Shown: one piece after another, positions 37,516-47,072 of the stretch
Numbering within the stretch: the first letter of the stretch is position 1
Layout: every line of letters begins with the position of its first letter
DNA from: Pseudomaricurvus sp. HS19
GTDB lineage: Bacteria > Pseudomonadota > Gammaproteobacteria > Pseudomonadales > Cellvibrionaceae
Assembly: GCF_009857815.1 (NCBI RefSeq)
Contig: NZ_WVVW01000002.1
Location: 372,001-436,000 of the forward strand
DNA: 64,000 bases
Direction of reading: 5' to 3'
Notes under the pieces: model-generated
Told to the model about the DNA's origin: nothing
The model's database searches: none
The model's input: only the letters and a program-made list of their open reading frames with translations
Program-made: the position numbers and the translations under genes

Positions 37516-40500
37516 CTATCCTGTTTTGCCAAAGTCCACCCAGCGCACGACCTCATCCGTGCCTTCTGGCGGACCGGGGTGTAACTGCGGCAGCAGTTCG
37601 GCATACAGCTGACGCCACTTTGCAGTGGCTCGTTCGCGCACATGTCCGTAGCCGCGTACTTTCTCCACTGCCGCTACCAGTTGTACAGCGACCGGCAGAG
37701 TCTCGCCGTTAACGTGTGGCAGGATTTCATCCCGCACCAACTTTTCAAAGTCGCGGAGCAGACACAACTGTTGCTGCTTCTCCGCAGTTGACGCAAACGG
37801 GTCCAGGCGCGTACCACGCAATACTTTTGCCCGTGCCAGCCATGGCAACAGGTGCCCGAGCCAACCACCCACTTCCCATTTGCGGCGTGCCAGCTTTGGC
37901 AACCATTTGCCGATCAGGGGCGGCGCCAGATGAAAGTGAATACGATAATCACCTTCAAACTGTTGCTGCAGTGATTGACGGAACGCATCGCTGCTCAACA
38001 GCCTTGCAACTTCATATTCATCTTTTATAGCCAGCAACTTGAAGTAACTGCGGGCAATGGTGACCGCCAGCTCTTCACCACCATCGAGTTGTTGCAAGGC
38101 TTTTGCGCAGTCACTCACAAAAGCGCGGTAGCGATCAGCGTAGGCAGCGTTCTGGTAAGCGGTGAGATAATCCGCGCGGTAATCGACAACGGCCTGCAGG
38201 CTGGTCAGGGGCTCTGGCCGGGTGCGGGCCGGGGTTATCCAGCCCTGTGCCAGCTGCGGCTGCCAGGCGGCCAGACGACCGCCATTAAACGCCCGCAGGT
38301 TAAAATCCACTTCCACGCCATTTAACTCAATGGCTCGTTCAATAGCGGCGGCCGAGAGCGGAATCAAACCCTTCTGGAAGGCGTAACCCAGCAGCAGCAG
38401 GTTGCTGCCAATGGCGTCACCGACCAGCCCCAGTGCCATCAGGGTGGCGTTGATAAAGTGGGTCTTGTTCTCACCCACTTCCGATGCAATAGCGGCTTTC
38501 ATCTCTGCCGTTGGAAACCGGGCATCCGGGTTGCGGGTAAATTCTGCCGTCGGGGATTCGTAGTCGTTGATCACGGCCGCCGACAGATCACGATTCACTT
38601 TTGCCAGTGCTTCTTCGCCCGCTGACACTACCAGGTCACTGCCCAGCAGCAGGTGGGCGTCACCCGCCGGCACCCGTACTGCATGAATATCTTCCTGGCT
38701 CTTACCCACCCGCACATGGGAAACCACTGCACCAAACTTCTGTGCCAGCCCGGTGAGGTTGAGCACGGAACAGCCCTTGCTCTCCAGGTGCGCCGCCATA
38801 CCGAGAATGGAACTGATGGTGAGCACTCCGGTACCGCCAATGCCGGTAATCACAATATTCCAGGGGATATCCAGAGCCGGCTGCTGCGGTTCGGGTGGCT
38901 GGGGTTCGGACATTGAAGGCCAGGCTTCTGCAGACGTCGCGCTGGTGGCGCGGCGCAACCGACCACCGTGCACCGTAACAAAGCTGGGACAGAAACCTTC
39001 AAGACAGGAGTAATCCTTGTTGCAGGCACTCTGGTCGATACTGCGCTTGCGGCCCAGTTCGGTCTCCAGCGGCAACACCGACAAACAGTTGGAAGCCGCC
39101 CCGCAATCGCCACAGCCTTCGCACACCTCGGGATTGATCACTACCCGTTTGGCCGGGTCCGGATAATCACCACGCTTGCGGCGGCGACGCTTCTCGGCAG
39201 CACAGGTCTGGTCGTAAATCAGCACGCTGGTACCGGTGACCTGACGCAGCTGCCGCTGGATTTCATCCAGCTGGCGACGGTGATCCACACTCAGGCCCGG
39301 GAGCTGCGGCAACTGATCACCGTACTTGTGCGGCTCATCGGTTACCACCGCAATACGCTGCACGCCCTCGGCGTGCAACTGCGCAATCAGCTCCGGTACA
39401 TTCAACTGACCGTCCACCGGCTGCCCGCCGGTCATGGCCACCGCATCGTTGTAGAGCAGTTTGTAGGTGATGTTGACGCCGGCGGCGATGGCGGCGCGAA
39501 TGGCCAGCAGGCCGGAGTGAAAATAGGTGCCATCACCCAGGTTCTGAAAAATATGGGGCGTATCGGTAAAGGGGGCCTGGCCGATCCAGCTGGCGCCCTC
39601 CCCCCCCATCTGGGTGAAGGTGTGGGTGTTACGGTCCATCCAGGTCACCATGTAGTGGCAACCGATGCCTGCAACCGCCCTTGACCCTTCCGGTACCTTG
39701 GTGGATGTGTTGTGGGGACAACCGGAGCAGTAGTGGGGCGTGCGCTGGATCACCTGCCGCGGCTGCGACAAAACCTGCTCTTTCTGCGCCAGGAACTGCA
39801 GGCGCCGTTCAATCTCTTCGCTCTGGTAAAAAGGCTGCAAGCGTGACGCAATGGCACGGGCCACCATGGCCGGGGTCAACTCTCCCAGATTGGTCAGCAA
39901 CACCTGCCCGTGCTCGTCGTACTCACCCACCACCCGGGGACGCTCGTGCAGTGGCCAATTGTAGAGTTGGCCCGTGAGCTGATCCTCGATCACCGAGCGC
40001 TTCTCTTCCACCACCAGGATCTCCTGCAGGCCGCGGGCAAATTCATGGGTCGCCACCGGCTCCAGTGGCCAGGGCATTGCCACTTTAAAGACCCGCAAAC
40101 CGATGCGTGCTGCCAGCGCCTCGTCGATACCCAGGTCATCCAGCGCCTGCAGTACATCGAGGTACGCCTTACCGGAAGTGATGATGCCCAGCCGCGGATG
40201 TGGTGAATCCAGGGTGATGCGATTGAGACCATTAGCACGGGCGAACTCCCGCGCAGCATAGATTTTATATCGCTGTAAACGCTCCTCCTGGGCCAGCGGG
40301 GTGTCGGGCCAGCGCCCGTGCACTCCGTCTTTCGGCAGCTCAAAGCCATGGGGAATGACGATCGACACCCGCTCGGGATCAATGGCCGCGGAAATAGCGG
40401 AATCCATATTTTCCGTAATCGCTTTCAACCCCACCCAGCAGCCGCTGTAGCGGGACAACTCCCAGCCGAACAGACCGAGGTCGAGGATTTCCTGCACATT

Positions 40501-41022
40501 GGCCGGCGCCAGCACCGGCGCCGCCGCGGCCATAAATGAGTGTTCGGATTGGTGCGGCAGGGTAGATGATTTGCAGGCGTGGTCGTCCCCCACCACTGCC
40601 AGCACCCCACCGTACTTTGAGGTACCAAACGCATTGGCGTGCTTGAGTACATCCATGGAGCGATCAAGTCCCGGCCCCTTGCCGTACCACATGGAGAAGA
40701 CGCCGTCGTAGCGGGCACCGGGAAACAGGTTGACCTGTTGCGAACCCCACACCGCGGTCATGGCGAGGTCTTCATTGACACCGGGATTAAAGACTATGTG
40801 ATGCTGTTGCAGGAAAGGTTGCGCCTTCCACAGCGCCTGGTCGAGACCGCCCAGCGGTGAGCCGCGGTAGCCCGAGATGTAACCGGCGGTGTTGAGGCCC
40901 CGGGCCAGGTCACGCTGATGCTGCAGCATGGGCAGCCGCACCAGCGCCTCAATGCCGGTCATGTAGGCCCGGCCACGTTCCAGCCGGTATTTGTCGTCGA
41001 GTTGCACAGCGGCCAGAGACAT
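37516..41022 (-). CDS. Fused indolepyruvate (2-keto acid) ferredoxin oxidoreductase
   Basis: Oxidatively decarboxylates aryl or branched 2-keto acids to acyl-CoA with ferredoxin as acceptor. The 1168-residue single chain fuses the alpha and beta subunits. Near the start is GYISGYRGSPLGGLD (keto-acid site). TPP binding follows with CSGCPHNTSTKVPEGS and GIGCHYMVTWMDRNT, then a ferredoxin-like Cys segment (NPEVCEGCGDCGAASNCLSV and later CNKDYSCLEGFCPSF). The gamma/beta domain starts IVITGIGGTGVLTISSILGM. Such fusions are known in aerobic proteobacteria. ATG 41022 has a perfect AGGAGG upstream. Divergent from an Lrp regulator and followed by the dehydrogenase. Confidence 0.94.
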   Translation of the reverse strand: MSLAAVQLDDKYRLERGRAYMTGIEALVRLPMLQHQRDLARGLNTAGYISGYRGSPLGGLDQALWKAQPFLQQHHIVFNPGVNEDLAMTAVWGSQQVNLFPGARYDGVFSMWYGKGPGLDRSMDVLKHANAFGTSKYGGVLAVVGDDHACKSSTLPHQSEHSFMAAAAPVLAPANVQEILDLGLFGWELSRYSGCWVGLKAITENMDSAISAAIDPERVSIVIPHGFELPKDGVHGRWPDTPLAQEERLQRYKIYAAREFARANGLNRITLDSPHPRLGIITSGKAYLDVLQALDDLGIDEALAARIGLRVFKVAMPWPLEPVATHEFARGLQEILVVEEKRSVIEDQLTGQLYNWPLHERPRVVGEYDEHGQVLLTNLGELTPAMVARAIASRLQPFYQSEEIERRLQFLAQKEQVLSQPRQVIQRTPHYCSGCPHNTSTKVPEGSRAVAGIGCHYMVTWMDRNTHTFTQMGGEGASWIGQAPFTDTPHIFQNLGDGTYFHSGLLAIRAAIAAGVNITYKLLYNDAVAMTGGQPVDGQLNVPELIAQLHAEGVQRIAVVTDEPHKYGDQLPQLPGLSVDHRRQLDEIQRQLRQVTGTSVLIYDQTCAAEKRRRRKRGDYPDPAKRVVINPEVCEGCGDCGAASNCLSVLPLETELGRKRSIDQSACNKDYSCLEGFCPSFVTVHGGRLRRATSATSAEAWPSMSEPQPPEPQQPALDIPWNIVITGIGGTGVLTISSILGMAAHLESKGCSVLNLTGLAQKFGAVVSHVRVGKSQEDIHAVRVPAGDAHLLLGSDLVVSAGEEALAKVNRDLSAAVINDYESPTAEFTRNPDARFPTAEMKAAIASEVGENKTHFINATLMALGLVGDAIGSNLLLLGYAFQKGLIPLSAAAIERAIELNGVEVDFNLRAFNGGRLAAWQPQLAQGWITPARTRPEPLTSLQAVVDYRADYLTAYQNAAYADRYRAFVSDCAKALQQLDGGEELAVTIARSYFKLLAIKDEYEVARLLSSDAFRQSLQQQFEGDYRIHFHLAPPLIGKWLPKLARRKWEVGGWLGHLLPWLARAKVLRGTRLDPFASTAEKQQQLCLLRDFEKLVRDEILPHVNGETLPVAVQLVAAVEKVRGYGHVRERATAKWRQLYAELLPQLHPGPPEGTDEVVRWVDFGKTG

Positions 41023-41179
41023 ACTCACCTCCTGCGTCGAGGGCGGTCGGCAGCGGCAACCGTGCCCCGACCCTGAGTCCATTCTAGGTCAGGCAGAGCG
41101 GCATATTTTTGTTATATTTTCACTATAAGCAGATAACGCGCATTGATATTTCGCCAAACTGAATTTCGGGAGAATTTTT

Positions 41180-41659
41180 ATGCAAGAGCCACTCTCTGCC
41201 ATCGACCTCAAGCTGCTGGCGCTGCTGCAGCAGGATGCCAGCCTTACGGCGGCGGAACTGGCGGAGAAAGTAGGACTCTCCCAGAGCCCCTGCTGGCGCC
41301 GCGTCCACCGGCTGGTACAGGAGGGCTATATCAGCCGCCGGGTGGCACTGCTGAACGCCGAAAAGCTGGGCATGGATGTGGTGGTCTTCTGCACGGTGAC
41401 CCTCTCGGCCCACGGCCGCCGCTCGCTGGAGGAGTTTGAAGCGGCGGTAGCGGAACTGCCGGAGGTGATCGAGTGCTACACCATGACCGGGGTGATGGAC
41501 TACATGCTCAAGATAGTCACCCGCGATATCCGCCACTACGAGAAATTTGTGCGCACCTTCCTCTCGCAAATGCCCGGCATCCAGGAGATTCACTCCAACG
41601 TTGCCGTCACCACCATCAAGAACACCACCGCCCTGCCTTTGAGTACCCAGCTGCAATGA
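41180..41659 (+). CDS. Lrp/AsnC family transcriptional regulator
   Basis: 159 residues: N-terminal winged helix-turn-helix (AIDLKLLALLQQDASLTAAE, KVGLSQSPCWRRVHRLVQEG) and a C-terminal RAM ligand domain (FEAAVAELPEVIECYTMTGV, MDYMLKIVTRDI). Its position opposite the keto-acid oxidoreductase operon suggests it controls amino-acid catabolism there, probably with a branched-chain or aromatic amino acid as effector. The 157-bp intergenic space (41023-41179) is A/T-rich and likely holds its binding sites. GGGAG precedes the ATG at about eight bases. Overlaps the next gene at ATGA. Confidence 0.92.
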   Translation: MQEPLSAIDLKLLALLQQDASLTAAELAEKVGLSQSPCWRRVHRLVQEGYISRRVALLNAEKLGMDVVVFCTVTLSAHGRRSLEEFEAAVAELPEVIECYTMTGVMDYMLKIVTRDIRHYEKFVRTFLSQMPGIQEIHSNVAVTTIKNTTALPLSTQLQ

Positions 41660-42396
41660 GCGGCAAACTGGTTTACCGGGACAGCGATGCCTGGGGCGAG
41701 CTGCAGGTGATTGATGACGGCGAACGACGCCTGCTCAACTTTGGCACCGACACCGAGCAGAGCTGCATACTCCGTCACGACCCGGCGCAATTGCAGTACG
41801 AGTACACCCGCGCCATGTTGCTGCCCCTGCTCTATTCCCCCCCACCGCGCCGTACACTGTTGCTGGGGCTGGGCGCCGGCAGCCTTGCCAGTTGCCTGCA
41901 CCGTTATTGCCGGGAGATGAAGATCAGTGCTGTGGAGTTGCGACCGGCGGTGATTGACGTGGCTTACCGCTATTTCGGTTTGCCGCAGGGCAAAAAGTTG
42001 CAGGTGTTTGCCGACGACGCCCTGCACTGGCTGGAGCAACAACCCGCCAGCAAGGCACACCTGATACTGTCGGACCTCTACGGCGCCAGCGACGCCGACC
42101 CGGCACAGCTCAACGGTGACTTTCTGCAACTCTGCCTCAAGCATCTGCACAATGATGGCTGGCTGGTGATCAACTGCTGGCAGAGTCATCGCCGCCTGCC
42201 GGAGTGGCGCGAGGCCCTGCAACAGCAGTTCGGGTTTCTGGCCGAGTGCACCACCCAGGCGGGCAACTGGGTGATATTCGCCCGCCGCTCGGCCCCGGCG
42301 GACAGTAACAACCAGTTGAAAAACCGGCAGCGGGAGTGGTTACAGAAAACCGCCCTCAACCTGCCCCTGTCACGGCTGCAGACCTGGCAGGCCTAG
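41656..42396 (+). CDS. Spermidine synthase-like methyltransferase-fold protein
   Basis: 246 residues with a Rossmann-like domain of the spermidine synthase family: LLLGLGAGSLASCLHRYCRE as the nucleotide-like loop, AVELRPAVIDVAYRYFGLP with the acidic residue, and DDALHWLEQQPASKAHLILSDLYGA. True spermidine synthases have further Asp residues in the catalytic loop; SDLYGASDAD is only a partial match, so polyamine synthesis is unproven. ATG overlaps the stop of the Lrp gene by four bases, so translation is coupled. The last segment (NRQREWLQKTALNLPLSRL) is an amphipathic tail. Confidence 0.82.
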   Translation: MSGKLVYRDSDAWGELQVIDDGERRLLNFGTDTEQSCILRHDPAQLQYEYTRAMLLPLLYSPPPRRTLLLGLGAGSLASCLHRYCREMKISAVELRPAVIDVAYRYFGLPQGKKLQVFADDALHWLEQQPASKAHLILSDLYGASDADPAQLNGDFLQLCLKHLHNDGWLVINCWQSHRRLPEWREALQQQFGFLAECTTQAGNWVIFARRSAPADSNNQLKNRQREWLQKTALNLPLSRLQTWQA

Positions 42397-42400
42397 GCGC

Positions 42401-45238
42401 TCAGCAGGCGCTCCCGAAGTAGTGGTCAAAGGGCATGGGCAGACCAATATAATTGCCCTGCCCGTGGGTGACGCCGAGGGTCGAGAGCAGTTCCATGGTG
42501 GCCTGATCCTCCACAAATTCGGCGATGGTTTTCATACCGAACGCATCGATCATGGCCGCCATGCTGCGCACAAACACCTGGTCGTCACGGTTTCTCACCA
42601 GGCCGCGGATGTAGGAACCATCCAGTTTGACGTAGTTGAGGGGCAGCATCTTCAGGTAGTTGAACGATGAGAAGCCCACGCCAAAGTCATCCAGCGCCAC
42701 CTGCACACCCAGGCTCACAATCTGGCGCAGGTTGTTGAGTACCTGCTGGAAGTTCTCGATATAGGCGGTTTCCGTCAGTTCGATAATAATGCGCGACGGA
42801 TCCACACCGTGACGACGAATACTGGCCATGACCAGGTCGCAGAAGTCATCCGCCTGCAGCGTCGGCGCCGAGATATTGATGGAGAAGCCGACGCCCTGGC
42901 CACTGCTGCCAACCGCTTTCAGCGCACGGCAGGCGCGATCCAGTACCCACTCATCGATCTGCCGGATCTCGCCGGTTTTTTCCGCCAGCGGGATAAACAG
43001 CCCGGGGGAAATGGTATTGCCTTTTTCGTCCTGCATGCGCAGCAGCACTTCGTAGTGGGTAACGTGGCGGCTGCCGATCTCCGTGATCGGCTGATAGACC
43101 AGGGAAAACGCTTCATTCTTCAGGGCGTGGCGAATGGTGAGCAGCAGCGTGTGGTCCTGGCGTATCTGAACCACCCGCTCGTCAGCGGCGTCGAACATAT
43201 GCCAGAACCCCAGCCCCTTGCTCTTGGCGTTGTACATGGCGATATCTGCGCACATAACCAGCGACTGTGAATCACTGCCGTGATCGGGAAACAGCGCCGC
43301 GCCGATGCTCACCGAATAGTTCACCATCTGGCCAACGTTGGTGCGAATCTGCCCGCTCAGCTGTGCCGACAGTTTCGCCAGCAGGGCCGGCAAGGTCTCC
43401 GCATCTACATCGGCCAGCAGCACCGTAAATTCATCGCCGGCAAAACGACTGATCACATCGGACAGGCGGGTCTGCTTACGCAGCTGTTGGGCGATATCGA
43501 TCAGGACCTCATCGCCGGCGTGGTGCCCGTAAATATCGTTGATCTGTTTGAAACGGTTAACATCGATAAACACCAGCGCGCCTGATCGCCCCTCCCGTAA
43601 CAACTCTTCAAAAGCCGTGTTGAAGGAACGGCGATTGCCGAGACCGGTCAGGCCGTCATGGTTGGCCATCCAGCGCAGGTCATTTTCCGCCTTTTTCTGC
43701 TGGGTCTGATCCATGCCCACCGAGAGCACAATCTCCTCGCCCTCTTCGTCTTCCACCAGTGCGTGGTTCCAGGTGATGATCAGGCTGGTACCGTGACGAT
43801 CGAGGATAGCCACCTCCTGCTGGAAACTGTCGATGATATGGTGGCTCAACTCCGCCAGCGAACGCTCAAATTCCAGCCGCTCATTCTCGCGCACAATCAG
43901 GTCGCGAAAATTTTCCGGCTGGGTATCGTAGAGGGATTCAAACTTGCGATTGCCGGAACGAATTTTGTGGTCAAAACTGTGGGTGACGATAAAAATCTGG
44001 GCGTTGTCGAAGAGTCGGGTCAGGAACGCACGTGAACGGGTCAGTGCATAGATTTGTCCCTTGAGGAAATCACTCTTGAGGTCCAGCTCCTTGTGCAGCA
44101 TATCCAGCTCGCGGGCAACATAGACCGTACTCTTTTCCAGCTCCCGCAGCTCGTCTTCCACCAGCAGGTCATTCAGTGGCACCTGGTTCATAACATCGCC
44201 GAACTTCTGTTCCGGCAGCAGGTGCAAGGCGTTGGTCAGTCTCACCAGACGTTTCATGGGTTTGTGAATCAGCAGCAGCATCACCAATTCCACAATAAGC
44301 AGGCTCACCAATCCGGCCCAGACCCCCTGACGCACGCCGCTGTTGAAATCTCTGTAGGCGCTGCTGACGTCGTTAATCGACAGGAAATAAGCCTCCCTGC
44401 CCAGCGACTCGAAACGCGGATGCTGCAGCTGGCGCAGATAAAAAGTGTGCCCCCCGTGCTGGAACATCTCCCGCTCACCACCTTCCACCGGGAAGCTGGC
44501 GGAATAGGATTTCAGTATGGGAAATACGTGACTGAAGTCACTCACCGCCCAGGCGTACACATCCCAGCTCTTCAGGTAACGGCCGTGGAAGGTCAGGTCA
44601 TGGGGACTGTCACCGGAAATCAGTACGCCGAGATCAGAACCGGTAAATTCATAATAGAGACGCACCATGTCGGACAGGTTCTGTGCCAGGGCCACCAGCC
44701 CCATCTTGCCGGAGCTGTCGATAAACGGCTCCAGCACCACCATAAAACAGGATTGCCGGCAGTAGAGAAAATCCCGGGGTTCGCCGCTGCCCAGACTGTC
44801 GTGCAACTCACGCTGAAATTTCTCCACGAAAGCATTATCGCTTTTCAGTTCCGCGGAGCGTAGCTCGCCCAGCAGGGCTGCGTCGGCGTTATAGACGGCG
44901 AGAAAATCGAGTCCAAGATTGATGTTGTAGGAGAGCCACTCCTGCTCCAGCACCGTATTGAAAGCGGCGCTCTTGTCGGGATCGGCCAGGTACTCCCGCA
45001 CCACCTCCTTGGCGGCGATCAACTGCGCAAACTGCGTCAGTTTAAGCACGGTATCGTCAATCAGCTCCTGCAAAAAACGGGTCTCTGCCTGATGACTGTC
45101 CTCCAAAGTTTTGTAGAAGGTGTCCATTTGACGGACAACCCCCATCCACACCCAGACGACGGTAACGGCCATCAGCACGATGCTGACAAACACCACTGAC
45201 TTCCATTTCAGGCTGATATATAACTGTGGCAGCTTCAC
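42401..45238 (-). CDS. Membrane sensor with PAS, GGDEF and EAL domains (c-di-GMP turnover)
   Basis: 945 residues. Helix 1 (about 13-33), a periplasmic sensor region (about 35-300, cache-like by size), helix 2 (about 303-325), a HAMP-like/coiled stretch, a PAS-type region (about 405-515), then GGDEF (520-680) and EAL (695-945). The GGDEF motif reads Ala600-Gly-Asp-Glu-Phe with the metal Asp559 present; AGDEF variants can be active. The EAL motif reads Glu730-Val-Leu with Arg734. Downstream catalytic parts (ELTETAYIE, DDFGVGFSSFNYL, KLDGSYI, TIAEFVED) are kept, so phosphodiesterase activity is plausible. It is the last gene of a binding protein - barrel - enzyme operon, starting nine bases after the barrel gene. 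Confidence 0.92.
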   Translation of the reverse strand: MKLPQLYISLKWKSVVFVSIVLMAVTVVWVWMGVVRQMDTFYKTLEDSHQAETRFLQELIDDTVLKLTQFAQLIAAKEVVREYLADPDKSAAFNTVLEQEWLSYNINLGLDFLAVYNADAALLGELRSAELKSDNAFVEKFQRELHDSLGSGEPRDFLYCRQSCFMVVLEPFIDSSGKMGLVALAQNLSDMVRLYYEFTGSDLGVLISGDSPHDLTFHGRYLKSWDVYAWAVSDFSHVFPILKSYSASFPVEGGEREMFQHGGHTFYLRQLQHPRFESLGREAYFLSINDVSSAYRDFNSGVRQGVWAGLVSLLIVELVMLLLIHKPMKRLVRLTNALHLLPEQKFGDVMNQVPLNDLLVEDELRELEKSTVYVARELDMLHKELDLKSDFLKGQIYALTRSRAFLTRLFDNAQIFIVTHSFDHKIRSGNRKFESLYDTQPENFRDLIVRENERLEFERSLAELSHHIIDSFQQEVAILDRHGTSLIITWNHALVEDEEGEEIVLSVGMDQTQQKKAENDLRWMANHDGLTGLGNRRSFNTAFEELLREGRSGALVFIDVNRFKQINDIYGHHAGDEVLIDIAQQLRKQTRLSDVISRFAGDEFTVLLADVDAETLPALLAKLSAQLSGQIRTNVGQMVNYSVSIGAALFPDHGSDSQSLVMCADIAMYNAKSKGLGFWHMFDAADERVVQIRQDHTLLLTIRHALKNEAFSLVYQPITEIGSRHVTHYEVLLRMQDEKGNTISPGLFIPLAEKTGEIRQIDEWVLDRACRALKAVGSSGQGVGFSINISAPTLQADDFCDLVMASIRRHGVDPSRIIIELTETAYIENFQQVLNNLRQIVSLGVQVALDDFGVGFSSFNYLKMLPLNYVKLDGSYIRGLVRNRDDQVFVRSMAAMIDAFGMKTIAEFVEDQATMELLSTLGVTHGQGNYIGLPMPFDHYFGSAC

Positions 45239-45247
45239 GTGGCAGCT

Positions 45248-46501
45248 CTAGAAGTGAAACGACAGTTGCACAATAAATGCATCCCAATCCTCCTGCAGAT
45301 CTTCAAAATCCACCCCCGCCTGACCGTTGAGAAACGCGGCCCCCTGATTGCGGCTGTACTCCGCGGTGAGGGCCAGGTCGGAGGTCATAAACCAACGACC
45401 GCCTAAGGTCAGCGCGCGATTATACTGGGTGTAGGGATTGCATCCGGTGCGCTGATAGAAGCCGCTGCCATCCTTGTCATCCCTGTTGTAGTACAACTCC
45501 TCGTAGCGTCCATAGACACTGACGCTCTCCCCCGCCAGCCACTCCAGCTGCAGGTAGTAGCCCTCGGACGTCACCGAAGTATCCGGCTGATAGTTGTTCA
45601 GAACCGAAAAATCGCTGAGGCGGTTGCGAATCTGCAGATACTCCGCACTCAGAATCCAATGATGCCAGCTGTACTGCACCGACAACAATTGCAGCAACGC
45701 ATCTATTTGGGCGCTGGTAATATAGTCGCCGTAATCCCGCGGGTCGTTGGCCAGCGTCATCATGCCTGCCTGCAATTGCTGTACGGACAGGTCTGGTACG
45801 TTTTCCAGTGACATGGAGGCATCCACCACGCTGTAGGCCAGCGCCAGGCCCGGCAGCGCATCCGGCGCCAGAATCAGCCGCAGCCCCTGCTCATCAACCT
45901 CATCAAACTCGCCGGGGCCATCCACCTGGGCCAGCTGGTATTCAGCGGTGGGATTTTCAATACGACCGGTGCCTTTAAAGAGATCCACGCCCAGGCCACC
46001 CAGCGGAGTATCAAAACGGCCGTAGAGGCTGCCGCCATCCACCGCCAGCAGGGCATCCCTGAAGGCTTCAAAGTAGACCGATTGCGGTACAAACACGCCG
46101 GGGTGTCCATGGGGAACGTCGCGCACCACATTGTAGAGACCGTACTCATTTTTCACGCGCCCCAGGCGCACCCCGATCGACTCGTGCTCGGTAAGCCGGA
46201 AGTTGTAGTCCAGCAGCAGAAAATCGACGCGGGTTTTGTCATCCGTAAAGGCACCGGCATCCCGGTAAAGCACCTGGCCGGCGATGCGCCACGACGGCGC
46301 GATTTGCCAGGAGCCATTCAGAGCCGCCTCACGGTAGTTGAAATGGTCACCGGGAGTGTCATCGAAGTAGGCATTATCCGGCGAATCGATCCACGCCAGG
46401 CTGCCATAGCCGTGAAACTGCGGGCCCGCCGCCCACCCCTCACCGGAGCAGAGCACGGCAGCCAACATTGCCAGAGATGGTTTTACACTGCGGTTAATCA
46501 T
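45248..46501 (-). CDS. Outer-membrane beta-barrel (porin-like) protein
   Basis: 417 residues: signal peptide (SVKPSLAMLAAVLCSGEGWA), then alternating beta-strand pattern throughout and a C-terminal signature ending DAFIVQLSFHF, with the terminal Phe recognised by BAM. Stretches such as FHGYGSLAWIDSPDNAYFDD, SIGVRLGRVKNEYGLYN and TLGGRWFMTSDLALTAEYS are those of specific-porin-like proteins. ATG 46501 overlaps the end of the upstream binding-protein gene by eight bases. Substrate unknown. Its tight coupling to a solute-binding protein and a c-di-GMP enzyme suggests a sensing role or uptake of the sensed ligand. Confidence 0.85.
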   Translation of the reverse strand: MINRSVKPSLAMLAAVLCSGEGWAAGPQFHGYGSLAWIDSPDNAYFDDTPGDHFNYREAALNGSWQIAPSWRIAGQVLYRDAGAFTDDKTRVDFLLLDYNFRLTEHESIGVRLGRVKNEYGLYNVVRDVPHGHPGVFVPQSVYFEAFRDALLAVDGGSLYGRFDTPLGGLGVDLFKGTGRIENPTAEYQLAQVDGPGEFDEVDEQGLRLILAPDALPGLALAYSVVDASMSLENVPDLSVQQLQAGMMTLANDPRDYGDYITSAQIDALLQLLSVQYSWHHWILSAEYLQIRNRLSDFSVLNNYQPDTSVTSEGYYLQLEWLAGESVSVYGRYEELYYNRDDKDGSGFYQRTGCNPYTQYNRALTLGGRWFMTSDLALTAEYSRNQGAAFLNGQAGVDFEDLQEDWDAFIVQLSFHF

Positions 46502-46946
46502 TGGCAACCACCCTGGACACTCCCTCCGGCAGCTCGCCACTGTCGCTGCGGCTGATGTAACCCACGGCCCCCGGGGTAGCGGCGACCCGTCTCAGCATTT
46601 CATCAACACTGCTTACCTCTTCAGGCATCACACCGGTACCACTGAATACCGTACGGTGCCAGAGGCGGTCCAGCTGATAGGGCTGCATGCGCAGGTAGCC
46701 GGTGACGAAAGCCCGGTGGGTGGGGCTGGTTTTGGGAAGGGTGTAGACCGTTACCGGTGTGCCATCCGACCAGACACGCTTTTGCATGGCGTAGATGCGC
46801 ACCAGATTGCGGCTGCTGAAGTCTTCGCTGGCCAGATCCGGGTGGTGGATCACATAGACGGCTGCCCGCCCTGCCAAAGGCAGTGACAGACAGCAGAACA
46901 GCGTCAGCAGTATCAGGGTATTGTTCGTAAATTTATTATTATGCAT
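46494..46946 (-). CDS. Periplasmic PstS-like substrate-binding protein, short form
   Basis: 150 residues: signal peptide (FTNNTLILLTLFCCLSLPLA, cleavage near GRA-A), then a single lobe-sized domain. YVIHHPDLASEDFSSRNLVR, IYAMQKRVWSDGTPVTVYTL and AFVTGYLRMQPYQLDRLWH resemble the small phosphate-binding-like proteins (PBP-like family) annotated as ABC phosphate substrate-binding. It is about half the length of a true PstS and no ABC permease or ATPase is near, so transport is unlikely; a receptor for the downstream GGDEF/EAL protein is an inference. ATG 46946; the open frame to 46973 lacks support. Confidence 0.8.
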   Translation of the reverse strand: MHNNKFTNNTLILLTLFCCLSLPLAGRAAVYVIHHPDLASEDFSSRNLVRIYAMQKRVWSDGTPVTVYTLPKTSPTHRAFVTGYLRMQPYQLDRLWHRTVFSGTGVMPEEVSSVDEMLRRVAATPGAVGYISRSDSGELPEGVSRVVAND

Positions 46947-46976
46947 ACACCACAAAGCCCAAACAGGGGGCAAGCT

Positions 46977-47072
46977 GGCGACCTTCGGACCCTGGGGTCC
47001 GCCTCCCCGGAAAGCGCCGATCTGTGCCGGTGCTCTCCTCTGGCATCCCCCAAGATGCCGGGGCGGGTCGCC
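46977..47072. other. Highly structured intergenic element (possible leader RNA or sRNA)
   Basis: A closing stem GGCGACC (46977-46983) / GGTCGCC (47066-47072) encloses three further hairpins. They are CGGACC-CTGG-GGTCCG (46986-47001), GCGCCG-8 nt-CGGTGC (47014-47033) and GGCATC-CCCCAA-GATGCC (47042-47059). A fourth, GGCCT-GTCC-AGGCC, follows at 47079-47092. The element lies 30 bp before the binding-protein start, in the position of its 5' leader (minus strand). One pair in the second hairpin is G-U only if the RNA is read from the plus strand and an A-C mismatch on the minus strand, so the strand is open. I could not match it to a known riboswitch. Confidence 0.5.

Noticed and set aside
47000-47072. 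GGAGAG and CCGAAGG on the minus strand as a glycine riboswitch
   Set aside because: Order and spacing do not match the glycine aptamer and no glycine gene is near.
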